The translations under genes and the position numbers were made by a program. DNA of 64,000 nucleotides from contig NC_054083.1 of the NCBI RefSeq assembly GCF_017562075.2, positions 24,538,285 to 24,602,284 of the forward strand. Direction: 5' to 3'. Source of the stretch: Anopheles merus (taxonomy: Eukaryota > Arthropoda > Insecta > Diptera > Culicidae). How positions within the stretch are numbered: the first letter of the stretch is position 1; every line of letters begins with the position of its first letter. This document shows positions 50,501-60,500 of this stretch, piece by piece. The notes under the pieces were generated by a model. The model was not told the DNA's origin and ran no database searches. It saw only the letters and a program-made list of their open reading frames with translations.

Positions 50501-53500
50501 ATCTGCAAAACAAAAATTAATGTAATGAAAGAAACACATTAAAATCAAGAATAATTCAAAGCTTAATAAATTGTAAATGATTTGTTTTTTATCCAGACAT
50601 TCACTGTAATATGTCACATTAAAAAGCCAAAAATTATACAATCCTCATGACAATATTAACTTGTCAAGACATTACATAGTATTCGTTTTGTTTCAAACGC
50701 TACTATCCATATGTTACAATCATGTGCCCCATTTTCTCAGCCCAGACAATTAAATCCATCATGTAAAACAATATCCCCGTGATGGGCACAAATGTGCTCG
50801 GGACACTTTTCATTTCACCAAACAACCGTCCGTGCTGGTTTAAGCCGGCTGTAACTATGTGTTGGCGGGATGCCTTTCCCGGAAGCAGGCAATATCCATC
50901 CAGCGGTAACTTACCATCCAATAAACATCTAGAAAACAGCTGTTTCACCCAACATACCAGCAAAACACAACATTCCACTTTCAGACAATGCAGGCAGCAA
51001 AATGCGAACCCGCTGCTATGCTGTGAAACATTTTCAAATGGATCTGGAGCACAAGATTGAGCGTCCCTATCTCCTTACTGTTAGCTGCACTATGTACGAG
51101 CTCGGTTGGTGCTTTCGGTTGAACAGCAAAAAAAAGGAATGGGAAACACAGAAAATCAGCACCCCTTTCGGTAACCGGCGAAAGAGTAATGCCAAACCCA
51201 AGAGCACAAGAGGAGATGAAAACGAATTCCAATCCGACTGGAATAACAGATCATCCTGCGTCTTTCACACGCGAGCGGAACCAACTCCACGCGGAACAGG
51301 GGGCACCTTTTGCGATGAATTCATTCACGCTCCATTCGTTCGTTACTCTTATCTCGGGAGAAAGGGCCACCTCCACGGCCAACCTGTGCGCTCGTGCTCA
51401 TGCAGAAGGCGGTGGCTTCCACCGAGCACGTGCATAATACGTGGGCGTGCGGTGGGTGCTGTGGGATAAGGTCGAATTTATGCCACTAATATCTTGGTAG
51501 CATCACCGCGCGACATAAATTACACACGTTTTACCTGTCACATTGCCATCGCGTTGGCAACGGGAGCGTGCACCAACGGCAGCAGCTCTGCCGCTCGAAA
51601 GTCAACGATGGAAAATAAACAGACACAAATACCGACGGCCAACAGAAATCAACTAAGGTGTCGCAGCGCATTTTTGGGCTGCACATGATGTAACGATTGC
51701 TACCAGCACGAAATTGGAACGGGTGCGACATTTTGAGGACGATTCTGAAAGTGTTATTATCCATTTTTTAGGTAAGCATCACAAAATTCGGCACTCACTG
51801 CTATAATCAGCTCAAGTCAGATTCCTAACCTAGAGTTAATAATCTATTTAAACTAGTTCATAGTGTGCAGTTCACTTCGTTCGCAGCCATTGAAACGAAT
51901 CTTCAAACACTGAAAAGCCAACAGCAAAGTGATATTGATCGGCCCCGATACCTTTCCACTCACAAATGGCGGTACTTAAGAGATAATATTGATCTGCGTT
52001 TCCAAACTCAAATCGAATTGAACGAAATTGCCAAAAGCATTGCAGGATGGGAAACTCAGGTGCCGGAACGGTCAAAGTACGGAGCAATTCAATGAAAATC
52101 GTGACTGACGGTCTCGTGCCTTTTCGACGGTTTCTTACCTTGCTCATGCTTTCGCCATTGATAGAAAGGTCAGAATGATCGGTCTTCATCATTTTTATGC
52201 GGCAGATGGAATAAAAAAAACCGCTGCACAAACAGAAACCCCGACTAACTGTTGATCGTTATCAGCTGATCAGGTTTAAAATGCTTCAAATGATGTCTAT
52301 GAAATGATTCAGTTGAATGGAACGACCGAAAAGCAAGCTGGAAAGTGTAGCACTTCTACTGAATTCCTTCTGCGCATTTTTTATGATTTCTTTGATTAAG
52401 GTGAGATTTGAAGCAAAAAGTATAAAGATTTACAAGCTTAAAGCAGGTTAAAAAAATCCATTTCGTGGATTATTCTTGCAAAAATTAAGAACAGTTAGAC
52501 CAGAAAAGATTTTTTTTTTGTATAAGATTTATTTATATATGAATTTTGAAGAAAATTAAAAAAAAAATTTTATCATATTGCTTATTTAAAAAAAAGATTG
52601 ACACTACCCGCACTAGTTTGAAATTTGAAACAAAATATCAATTTTCCCAAACATTCAAAGAGAAATTAACTCCAAAATCTTCAGCCTCCTATCCATTCCA
52701 GTTTCCAAGAATAAAGAAACCAAGTTAGTTAGAGACGTTTTGCATCAAAACAATTTTGGTGAGTCACTGAATAATCGCACAGCTGGATATGATTATTACG
52801 ATAATTATGTTTCATAACAGTCATTCAGCGATTTTTTAACAGCCTAGGGGATCTATTTCTTTATTGAACTGTTTTAATGTTTTAATATGAGTTTTCCAAA
52901 AAGAATCCTTCAAGGTCACGGCAACTACATTTTAACTTTATGAGTGCTTCCATTCGTTCAGGTGATTGAAAGTAAACCTTCAAATGTCTCTTCCTAAGTT
53001 ATGGCAATGTATATCATTTCCTTCTATACAAATCAAAAAACAATAATGAAATCATGCTCATTGGTGTGATTAAATTGCAATAAAACCAATAAACAATAAG
53101 GCTGGATTTTTTTGCTTTTTTATTGTTTTATTATTTTATTGGCGCATTTATTGCTTTATCTTATGATGAAATGGTTTGAATCGATCAAGATAACCGAAAG
53201 AAAAGCCATGCCATATAGCTGTAACATCCTGCAGCTTTTACATCCTACAATTCAGCTAGAAGGCAGACAACTTTCTGTAAAGATGCAATTTTTGTAACCA
53301 AAGGTAAAATAACAAATAGAAAATTAAAATACCTGTTTGTTTTATTCATTAAACTAGACTTTTAATCTCTCTAGGAAAATAATTAAAGGCAAAGACTTTA
53401 GCTTCGTTTGTGTTTTGGCACATAAAAAACTTATACACAAAGAAGTTTAAGATTCGCCCTATATGAAATTAATTATTCACCGTTTTTCAGACAGTAAATA

Positions 53501-56500
53501 TATTTGGGCGAGATTTTCCTTGCAAGGAGTTTGAAAAGTTGTGAAGTTTAAACAAATGCACAAATGTTTGTGCAACATGGATGATAGAGAGTGCAAATCT
53601 TTACAAACAACATCCTTTTCCATATCGAACAATGTATGTTCAATCTTAAGCTGCAAGCATCACACCCACCCCCAGCATAAAATGTAAAACAAAGCAGCAA
53701 CGCTTAGGTGTGATGCGCTCCGCTCGCATGGGAAAACGGCCACCTGCTTCGAAACGGTCTCCATCTCCATCCCCACTTACCTTCCTCTTCCTCTCCCTCT
53801 TCCTCTTCTTCCTCGTCCTCGCCTTCCTCGTCATCCTCGGAGCCGGTGCGGGTGGAGATGCATTCCGGTCGCTTGCCGATCCACTTCTTCCCACTGCAGT
53901 ACAGCCGATCATGCTCCGGTGGCTGCAGCTCGTAATAATCGTCACACTCGTAATATGCAACCAGGAAGATGTTACCCGCTTTCTTCCGTCTGCGTGAGGC
54001 GTGTCGGGAAATCGGTGGGGGGAAGAGAGCAAAAAGAAAACACAATCAGCATGCTACACCTCCCCGAGTGCGATCTGTCATCGAGCTTTCCCAACCTTGG
54101 GTTCCGATTTGCGATGGAAATAAATAGATCCCGGACACTAGTGTGCCTTGGGGGTCCTTTTGTGGCCACAGTTCTCACCTGTTGTATTTCACCACGTAGC
54201 CGTTGTCGATCTCGGGCGCCCTTAAGAGCCCCTGGGCCATACAGGACAGGTCCAGCCGGGCCGCCAGTTCCGGATCAAGGTCAGTTTCCTCCTGTATGTT
54301 TTGTGCGCGCTGACCGGGCTTCCGCTTACCGTTTCCGGCCTGGTTGGCTGCCGCTCCATTCGGGTCGTGTGATTCGTCTGCAAACGGAGCAGGTAAACGA
54401 GAAGGAAGGCATTAGCTGAGCGGGCAATAGGCCGGAGACTAGGAATGTTCAAAGCAAAACTAACATTGGAATATAATTTTATGCTGCAAGCTTACGCCAC
54501 AGTCGGTCTGTGTCCGGTTTGAACGTGGTACAGGATGGGTCAGGGAACAAAAGTTTTGCCAGCCTGTGCAATCTTTTCAGGCAGGGCGATAGACAGGGAA
54601 GGAGGACCCGAGAGCTCGTGCTCAACCATTGAACAGTACGGGTACATACTTTTGGTCACGGATATCCGACTGCAACAAGGGCCACAGATGGGCTAAAGAT
54701 TAATGTATTCATTGTTTTCGCTCCGAATGTGCATACTTGCCTACGTGAGATATACGCCCTCTGAACCACAACATTGTTCCCCCGAAGTTCCCTTCTATAT
54801 CCCAAAAAAAGGGAGAGAAAAAAGTTTACAAATGTGACAGTAAAGAACACGGCATGACAAGCGTTTTGTTTTCCCTGTTCAAAAGGTTTGCACTACACAC
54901 ATTGAACTACTTCGCAGCCCCCTGCCTCGCAGCAACCAAAAACAATGTCGCGTTGCCCAAGTGGCGTCCCGTGTCCGTTAGCGGGGACAGGATAAAGTTG
55001 AACGGTAAACAATATTCATAACAGAGCGTATGATAAACTGTGCCATTCAGCTTTTCCATGCTGCCACCCCGCGATCGACCAACCTTGCGAACCGACTACC
55101 CATGTTCGGTGAATGTTCTGCCCGGAATGTGCGACTGTGTAATTGGGATTAGAGCTGCCGGGTTTTCCATAAACCGGGCAAAAAGGTTCGCCCCAACGCC
55201 CGCGTCATGGTTGGTATGTTAAAAAATTGAGCTTTGCATCTGTAATGAAATGTTTCATTCCAGAAACCGAACTAGTTTCGCACGTGTTTTAGCATAGTGT
55301 TTTGCTATTCGTTCTATGCCAGTAGCATAATAGTGAAGAATGCTTTTAGAAACAATCCATGGTTTTTGCAGCGAAAGCAAAACAAGCTTTTATGTTACGA
55401 ATACTCTTGATGTTTTGGTATGCAATTGTTTGAATTCATTTCGCAATATCTGCCAGCCGCTTGTTCATCAACTTGAACAAGGTATAGTAATCATTTTCCA
55501 TGAATGAAATGTTATCGAATGCACAACAAAACAGATTCTAACATTGTACGGGAAATGCAAATAAAAACTCGACGTAGCAAATCTTCAAACGCGATGAGCA
55601 TGTGGAAACACAAAGAGGTTAATAATACATTGTTGCACGCAACAAGGACATATATCATCGATTTATCGATTTTGTTTCATATTATATAAATAAACCGATA
55701 ATTGCACTTCTGGCTGGACAAATTTCAATGCTGAAATATTGCTTCCTTTTCCATATTTTACTCCCAAAAATAAATCTTTACGCATGCAGATTTAATGAAA
55801 CAAAATAAATCGATGACGCTTCCGTGTGATAAGATCGTGGGTTTAATCTGATCTGAGGTTATCCGGGGGGGTAAAAAACAGCAAACACTACACGGACCGA
55901 AGGAAATCAAAATGATAGCTATGTACCAACACAGACTCTCCCTCACACACTCACAATCACACGTGGAAGCGAAATAACCATTGGCGCGATATTACTGGAA
56001 CACAACCCATTAGTGTGTGGTAAAATTTATTGCCCCGGATGAACACGTTTTATTGTATCATTAATCTCCTTCGCGAAAATCCCGCACCCGATTGCTACAT
56101 TCAGAGCGAGTATTGTAATCTCTTTTTCTTGCCTGGCACTGCAGTACGATTCTGCTCTGTGTGGATGTTTTTTTGCTCTTCTTGTTTTTTTCTGTAGTTG
56201 TGGAAGATAAAGAGGAATCATAACGAACGGAAGCGTTGGTTTTTCGTCTACTTCATGAGTTGTTATGTTTTGCTTTTTTGCAATCATCTGTTGCATATCC
56301 CGCCTTGACGTACCAGAGTAGCCTCTTTTGCGTCTTTGGTATTGACAAGCTATAGCGCTGCCTTAATTTAAGCATTTTAGTAAGTTATAGTATTGGATTA
56401 TTGAGTTCTTGAAGTTTTCATGAGCGTGCATTGCAATTTATTTTATTTTCTTATATAACAATTACTTGTCAAATGATAGATTCCACCAGTGCGCTCAAAA

Positions 56501-57558
56501 ACGGAAACGTAAGATTATAATACCATTAAATCGATCGTAAAAGATCCATTCGTCATGCTGTAGAATGGAGCATTTTTTTCCAATTGAAAACACACTTCCG
56601 GTACTTTTCTTGTGCTTCACTACTCACTCACGCAGCAAAGCGCGTTCCCAGTAGTCTTCTAAAGACTCTTGGATTACTATACAGCACCGGAAACCATCTG
56701 CCAGCTCCAAAAGCAACTCCTGCACCTTTCCAACCAAAAAAAAAAAACGAAGAAAAAAACCGGAAACAACCCAGAAAACACAGCTCCAGCAGCCAAAAAA
56801 CGAATATCGCCCCAGCGTCGAGTGGCGAAATAATTCATCAAATTGAAATCCTTCCACGTCAAACCGGATGCGCTAGCCATCCACCGACTTCGCCGGGCTA
56901 AGCGATATTAAGCGTCTTGGACGGGGCACTCCCAAATCGGAAAGACTCTCCGATATTGACTAGCAGCATAGACAAAAAAAAACACCCCACCCACACAGGA
57001 CTAAAAATGAAGCGAAAGACGAAACTCGCCCCGTTCAAGTGGCAGCCTCATGAATCGGAAGGAAAAACTTTCATCCAATTCAAACCCTCTCGAGATGCTT
57101 TCAGGCCCGATTGAACGGGGCGCAATATGAGAAGCTTGGGAAAACTTTTTCACAACGCACAACGCTCCCCCGGCCCTCTAGTTATTCGGTATGCGTCAAG
57201 TGTTTCCTGGAGAGGACCAGAGAGAGAGAGACAGAGATAGAAGGTGTGTATGCGTGTAGCAATGTAGCAGCAGCAAAAACAAGCAACAGGAAGCCCAAGA
57301 AAGGAGTGAGAAAACTTCAGCACCCATAAAAACACCCACAGCCACACACAGCGCCAATGAGGGGCTGCCACACTAATGGAAAGGGCTTACTGATCGGTTC
57401 CGGAAGCTCATCCTTGAAGCTTCCCGGGTTGCTCTTCTTTGCCGAAAGCGTATTATCCCCGGTGGACAGTTGGTTGATATTTTGTTTGATTCTTTCCTCT
57501 CTTTTTTGCTGAGTGTTGTTTTCCATACAGATGTACGACCATCCCAAGGGCTTCCCAA
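22457..57558 (-). CDS. Large multi-domain EGF/sushi/HYR extracellular-matrix-type protein (5' end not found)
   Basis: Eleven exons join in frame: 57391-57558, 54179-54377, 53781-53989, 49828-50502, 46338-46463, 38759-39016, 32611-33402, 25475-28456, 23912-24421, 23608-23850, 22457-23550. All junctions have GT/AG ends; all are phase 1 except the second (phase 2). The product has one sushi domain, acidic and Thr-rich linkers, 27 EGF modules (most with the D-V/I-D/N-E-C calcium-binding start), two more sushi domains, two HYR domains and a low-complexity tail. Such proteins are normally secreted and build or organise extracellular matrix; fibrillins, fibulins and latent-TGF-beta-binding proteins share the EGF arrays, and Drosophila faulty attraction (frac) is a possible relative, offered from memory only. 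No signal peptide is seen, so N-terminal exons are probably missing. Low confidence applies only to the first exon and to the exact 3' end. Confidence 0.9.
23608..23850 (-). CDS. EGF gene, exon: HYR domain 2
   Basis: Acceptor CTAGTTTCCATTGCAG, donor AAGG|GTAAGC. 81 codons that form one HYR module: VVHCPESFEVQLERG at the start, then VGSHYVNYIATDADGLSANCNFRVVV at the end, written here as two parts. The flanking introns are only 61 and 57 bp, the minimal size for insects. Confidence 0.93.
23912..24421 (-). CDS. EGF gene, exon: sushi domain 3, Thr/Pro linker, HYR domain 1
   Basis: Acceptor TCTCACACCAG, donor AGAG|GTGAGTTT. 170 codons: a sushi domain (ACPRL...NGVILPVAC...CVLHC...WVPGDNLACV), a linker with TTTTPTT, then a hyalin repeat from IQCPPDVHEV to VCRVVIKIR with the typical paired cysteines and an Ig-like strand pattern. 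HYR modules occur with sushi and EGF domains in adhesion and matrix proteins. Confidence 0.92.
24422..25474 (-). repeat. Intron 8 of the EGF gene, filled by a degenerate short repeat
   Basis: 1,053-bp intron, GTAAGTAG...CTCACACCAG. From about 24560 to 25420 it is an imprecise tandem array of units like CATACCGGTCCTGGAACTGATCC, about 24 bp or multiples, with GAACTG, CTGATCC, CTCATAC and GGTCC(T/C) recurring in varied order. No strict period holds for long, which points to an old, decayed minisatellite. Confidence 0.75.
25475..28456 (-). CDS. EGF gene, giant exon: 22 EGF modules and a sushi domain
   Basis: Acceptor CTCTCTCCAACAG, donor TGTTC|GTAAGTAG. 994 codons without an intron. I count 22 consecutive six-cysteine EGF modules; about 14 begin with a D-V/I/H-D/N-E-C calcium site, while modules 3, 4, 7, 8 and 20 lack it (DFC, EGC, MDLC, MNLC, SNPC). 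The array ends in a sushi domain from DNCKPFEAPRNAEV to ESICV. Calcium-linked tandem EGFs form stiff rods, so this is probably the extended shaft. GC-rich third positions create long open frames on the opposite strand; these are shadows. Confidence 0.96.
28457..32610 (-). other. Intron 7 of the EGF gene
   Basis: 4,154 bp. It contains a perfect 18-bp hairpin at 28745-28790 and a short tandem repeat of GCGCCTGCACATATGCGAT type at about 28656-28700. No nested gene was recognised. Confidence 0.5.
28745..28790. repeat. Perfect 18-bp hairpin, 10-nt loop
   Basis: AGGTTTTGGACCTCGTGG at 28745-28762 and its exact reverse complement at 28773-28790 are separated by GTCTCTTTCG. It lies near the 3' splice side of a long intron. 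The stem is shorter than a usual miRNA precursor. It could be a foldback-element remnant or a structured RNA; function unknown. Confidence 0.85.
32611..33402 (-). CDS. EGF gene, exon: split calcium-binding EGF with about 200-residue acidic insertion
   Basis: Acceptor ATCGGTACCAG (weak tract), donor GAAG|GTGAGTGA. It starts DIDECQNEATLERC...GSYRC, the first four cysteines of a calcium-binding EGF. Instead of Cys 5 one residue later, a Glu/Asp-rich segment of about 215 residues follows, including an uninterrupted run of 14 Glu and many Ser, Arg and His. The last two cysteines then appear in HCDEGLRWNPTAGTC just before the exon end. This matches the atypical first EGF of the short fibulins. The GAA/GAG codon run at about 33235-33283 is a coding microsatellite likely to vary in length. 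Confidence 0.9.
35971..36782. mobile_element. TIR element rich in TTACTGAA/TTCAGTAA, about 0.8 kb
   Basis: The left end reads CTACACAGAAAACTTTT and the right end AAAATTTGCTGTGTAG, so the ends are inverted CACAG(C/A)AAA repeats flanked by TA, consistent with a TA target duplication. The body carries dozens of the palindromic words TTACTGAA and TTCAGTAA, especially in the outer 150 bp on each side, making long imperfect hairpins. No transposase frame. An older inverted relative is at 6341-6560, showing that this is a dispersed family. Confidence 0.75.
37001..37509. mobile_element. Inverted-repeat element, about 510 bp
   Basis: ACAGTCGTTGCCGCAAAATT at 37001 is matched in inverse by the sequence ending AACGACAGT at 37509 (26 bp with few mismatches). 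Inside each arm the word CATCAATTTTTGAC or a variant (CATCACTTTTTGAC, inverse orientation on the right) repeats two or three times. There is no coding capacity. It is MITE-like or a decayed foldback element; no clear target duplication. Confidence 0.6.
38759..39016 (-). CDS. EGF gene, exon: EGF 3 and EGF 4
   Basis: Acceptor ends GGGGCGGCCAG, poor in pyrimidines and therefore weak; donor GAAG|GTAGGC. Two EGF modules: DVNECLLRNGHGPC... with a calcium-binding start, and DDGECARQNGGC.... Phases agree with both neighbours. The weak acceptor may mean this exon is sometimes skipped, which would keep the frame because it is phase 1-1. Confidence 0.88.
39017..46337 (-). other. Intron 5 of the EGF gene
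   Basis: 7,321 bp, the longest intron threaded. It contains the SINE at 41270-41453 and exact AGGTATGCAAT motifs at about 41537 and 45969. No nested gene was recognised. Confidence 0.5.
41270..41453 (-). mobile_element. tRNA-derived SINE, second copy, with 11-bp target duplication
   Basis: Same family and orientation as the copy at 48273-48478: shared CGTTCGAGTTGACGACTGTA block, tRNA-like head at the right end and B-box-like GTTTCAAGCC on the minus strand. ATGTTATTGTT at 41259-41269 and 41454-41464 is a perfect target-site duplication. The head has more changes and the tail is less clearly (GAA)n, so this copy looks older. Confidence 0.85.
46338..46463 (-). CDS. EGF gene, exon: EGF 2 (calcium-binding)
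   Basis: Acceptor TTTCTACTTTCAG, donor CATCG|GTAAGTGG. One complete calcium-binding EGF module: DVDECADNNGGC start, six cysteines, and GSYEC with the conserved aromatic. The one-module, one-exon, phase 1-1 layout is the classic exon-shuffling form and contrasts with the 22-module exon downstream. Confidence 0.93.
46464..49827 (-). other. Intron 4 of the EGF gene
   Basis: 3,364 bp, GTGAGT...TTTCAG. It contains the SINE at 48273-48478. Otherwise no gene or RNA was recognised. Confidence 0.5.
48273..48478 (-). mobile_element. tRNA-derived SINE, intact, with 11-bp target duplication
   Basis: On the minus strand the 5' head begins CCGGTCTGGTGGTACAGTC (tRNA-like, A-box region) and contains GGTTCAAGCC, a full match to the RNA polymerase III B box. 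The 3' end on that strand is a short (GAA)n tail. TCATTATGTTT occurs at 48262-48272 and again at 48479-48489, a perfect target-site duplication. It would be moved by a LINE reverse transcriptase supplied elsewhere. A related copy lies at 41270-41453. Confidence 0.88.
49828..50502 (-). CDS. EGF gene, exon: acidic tract, Thr-rich mucin-like linker, acidic tract, EGF 1
   Basis: Acceptor TTTTGTTTTGCAG, donor CACG|GTGAGTAA. 225 codons: the end of the Glu tract; a Thr-rich block with tandem STTEPTTT-type repeats; a second Asp/Glu/His-rich block; a nine-Thr run; then one EGF module (CGPDRGGC...CHG) with six cysteines. The Thr/Ser/Pro blocks are likely O-glycosylated stalks. The first EGF lacks the DxDEC start, so it probably does not bind calcium. 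Confidence 0.9.
50503..53780 (-). other. Intron 3 of the EGF gene
   Basis: 3,278 bp, GTAAGT...TTTTGCAG. AT-rich, with no supported genes or element ends. It splits the Glu-rich tract. Confidence 0.5.
53781..53989 (-). CDS. EGF gene, exon: second half of sushi domain 1 and acidic tract
   Basis: Acceptor CCTCACGCAG, donor GGAAG|GTAAGT. The joined sushi domain has the four expected cysteines (SCMA, ECDD, LYCSG, PECI) and the conserved Trp of GKKWIGKRP. After the last Cys the sequence turns into an almost pure Glu/Asp tract that continues across the 3.3-kb intron into the next exon. The intron to its left on the transcript is only 189 bp. Confidence 0.88.
54179..54377 (-). CDS. EGF gene, exon: linker and first half of sushi domain 1
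   Basis: Acceptor CCGTTTGCAG, donor AACAG|GTGAGAAC. About 45 residues of Asn/Gln/Arg-rich linker lead into the first half of a sushi domain: the first Cys in LSCMAQG, then PEIDNGYVV, the typical P-x-I-x-N-G signature. The domain is cut by a phase-2 intron and finishes in the next exon. Confidence 0.85.
54378..57390 (-). other. Intron 1 of the EGF gene
   Basis: 3,013 bp with GTAAGC...TTTGCAG ends. The perfect-consensus motif near 55417 (GGTATGCAATT) is noted elsewhere. No RNA gene, element end or alternative exon was recognised. Confidence 0.45.
57391..57558 (-). CDS. EGF gene, first threaded exon (hydrophilic, basic)
   Basis: It lies between an acceptor GCTTTCCCACAG and a donor A|GTAAGC. 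It starts with two bases of a split codon and ends with one, which joins the next exon to give Asn. It encodes about 55 residues: a short segment with WSYICMEN, then Lys/Arg/Asn/Gln-rich sequence and KDELPEPI. No domain is recognised. The internal KDEL is not C-terminal, so it is not a retention signal. The exon rests on splice sites and phase alone. Confidence 0.5.
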
Positions 57559-60500
57559 CTGTGGGAAAGCGGTATTACCCTGCTCCCGCACAAAAAGTCG
57601 CTGTTATTGAGATTAATATTTTTAGCACCGATCCGAATGGGGACACCACCGATAAGCCGAGCGTTGAAAGCGTTCGTGTGAAAGTTTTTACGAGTTTGAG
57701 CGCACTTTTTTTTACGACGCATCCTTTTTTCCAGAAATAAAGGATGGTTGGGGAGGATCGGTACGCGCTCTTAATGTGCTATTAATAAGCGGATGAAGAA
57801 CGTTTTAATGCACTGTGGAAGGGAGTTCATTGCTGCTAAACTGGGTGGTAAATATTTTCCTTTCCATATAAGTTTTAATGATTCGACGCTTTTAGAGCTT
57901 TGCCCAAAGATCCAAATTCATAGAAATGCTCAATTTGTTAAGTGAATTGCATATATTTAGGCATTTAACTTAGATAACTTTAGAAATCGAACATATTGAT
58001 GTGACTAGGTATGCAATCCGAATTGAGCATCACAAATGCAAATATATTACGAGGAATGTGTAAGTCACAGTTGCAGACTTCCTCTGCATTACCTCCAAAG
58101 ACAAAAGCATTCACAGCCGGACTTTATCAACCCGTTGCGAACGGGTGCTAATGCAAACGTTAAGTCTCCTCTAGTCTAGCCAGAGCTCAAGGTTATGGCC
58201 TCAGTTTGCACCTAACAACACCATCACAATCTGCTGATGCAAATCTGATTTGATCCATTGCATTATACGACTGATTAGGTGTTCGTGCTCTCAAGTGTAA
58301 AGCCTTTGGCTCGATATTATCAGCACTGCTTGTTCGGAAAATAGTTCCTCGAAACCTCCCACACAACGCTCACGCACCAGTGAGGCGCACAAGAGCACTG
58401 TTGTACATCCAAAGTGGAGAAGAATCGGTCTCACCGAGCCTCACCGGCATCAACGAATCTAATTAACACAAACACTGGATCCGAAACTCTCCTGTGATTA
58501 AACGCCTGAAATTGGATTAACACCGATCCGCATCCACACACACACACACACTCACGCACATGTTACGCCTTTGTCGGCTCATAAGACGGCAGCAGCTATT
58601 CCGGCCTCCCCAAGGGAGCTCGCACCACGTGATGACGATGCTTTTCCGATGCTACAACCTTTCCGTGCAGTTGTGCTTTCCATCAAAACCATGTTCTCGG
58701 CTACCGGCTACACGAGCGCCCCGGAAACTTGTTCGGAAACAAACAGCCAACCCACCGTGTCGGGGGAGTCAGCTCACACACACACACACACACACGCACG
58801 AACATCACCCGGCGAGAACTATTGTGCCGTGAACTGTGGGTGGGGCTGGGCACATTATTCGCGAGCTTTGGTGTCCACAAGACACCACATCACAAGCGCA
58901 CCAAGCGATGTGGAATGAATTCGAAAGTCAGGAAAACGGGCCCCGGTGTATCGGTCCGCGGATGGAGCTTATTATCGGGGATATCGTTCTGGGTTTGCCA
59001 CCCGTCACCGAGCGCTGGGTAAGCGATTAGTAATCGAAAGGCAGAAAAACGGCACTGATACTGATCGCAAACCCCGTTTCACCGGCTTGAGCTACGCGTG
59101 CGGACGGAGTTAGCTACCGCCGGTAAACATTGTCGTGTCGTGTACGCCCCGTTGTGTGAAGTCGGGCATGTGCTGATGTGAGCGAATGCCGGCAGTAGCA
59201 GTACCACCAGCAGAACAACAGAAGGTTCGTTTGGTTAGGATAGGTCCCAAAGCGAACCGGGCGAACCGTTACCATGCTGCTGATGATTGGATTCTACCAG
59301 ACGCTCAGACCTGCCGAGCCACATCACATCACACCGCTCGATGAGACGTCTGCGCCACTGGCGGGAAAGGTTCTGAGGAAAATGACCAATTCCGAATTCT
59401 ACCACCAAATGCCAACAGTGAGTATGCAGACTCACCCGGTAAGAAAGTGCCCAGGAGATGGATAGAAGTCAATTTGCAACCCGACTAAATGAAATACCGA
59501 TTACACGCGTGAGGCTCGTTTTCGGCAACTGGTTGGCTCCGCATCCTCGCTTTCGCCAGCGTCTACCAAAGCCAAGGTTTCAACGCACAGAATAGCAGAG
59601 CTACAGAGCTAGCAGTGCAGAGTCGGTAGGACACAGCACAAGCAACGGATTGCGAGATGCTTATCGTTTTGGATCGTTGCTGGATGTTTATTCAGGAGCA
59701 ACACGATAAAAGAAGCCCAGCTTTAGCCTTCAGCGCCAGCACCGGTATTACTGCTAAGAAGTCAAAGTATTGGCTGAATGCCGGAGTAGCTGCTTTGGCA
59801 CGGAAAGCTACTCTTAGTGCTGTATGGTCCCTGTCCGTCTTTCCTTGCCTGTTCCGTGTCATGCTTTTGGCATTGCGCTTTGATAACCCAGTTGATGATT
59901 GCCAGCAACAGATTGATGTGTGTGTTTCCCCCATAAAGCCTTTTGCTATGGTCATGCATGTGCTCGCCTCTATCCCGGAACAATATCAACGTTTGATCCG
60001 TTTTTTTTCACTGTGGTTCGTTAAAGCAGTTTTAACATCATGAAAAGACGGAGTTTCCTGCGAGGATTATTGCGCTGGTCGCATGACGTGGAATCGATTT
60101 CTCCACAAACTAGGGGCGTTTTGCAAAGGATCGTTAGTGGTCAAGCAAATGTGTATGTGTTTTTTTTTTATTTATTTTACCCTACACATTTTGGCATAAA
60201 ATAAAACATCCGAAGTTGTGTGTTACATCACCACCATGAATCATGCGGAATGGGAATAGATGTCACAACAAAAGTACACAAGAATAATCTTAAATTTATG
60301 ACACGGTTCGAATGTGTTTCGGTTGGATTCGACAAGCGGTCACGTCAGGTGGGAGTTTTAGTAGATCTATTAAAAATTTGTATCTAGTCGAGTTTTTAGC
60401 AGTGCGGGATGAGCTAAGAAAACTGGGTATAAACAGGATGACGTTCAAATCTCAATAAAATCATTGTAGGAAGTGAGGTAATTGTGAACTTTTATCAAAT

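Noticed and set aside
58430..58490. Donor-bounded minus-strand frame as an upstream exon of the EGF gene
   Set aside because: It has a plausible acceptor and GTGAG donors but no recognisable peptide; such short frames occur by chance, and nothing distinguishes it from background.
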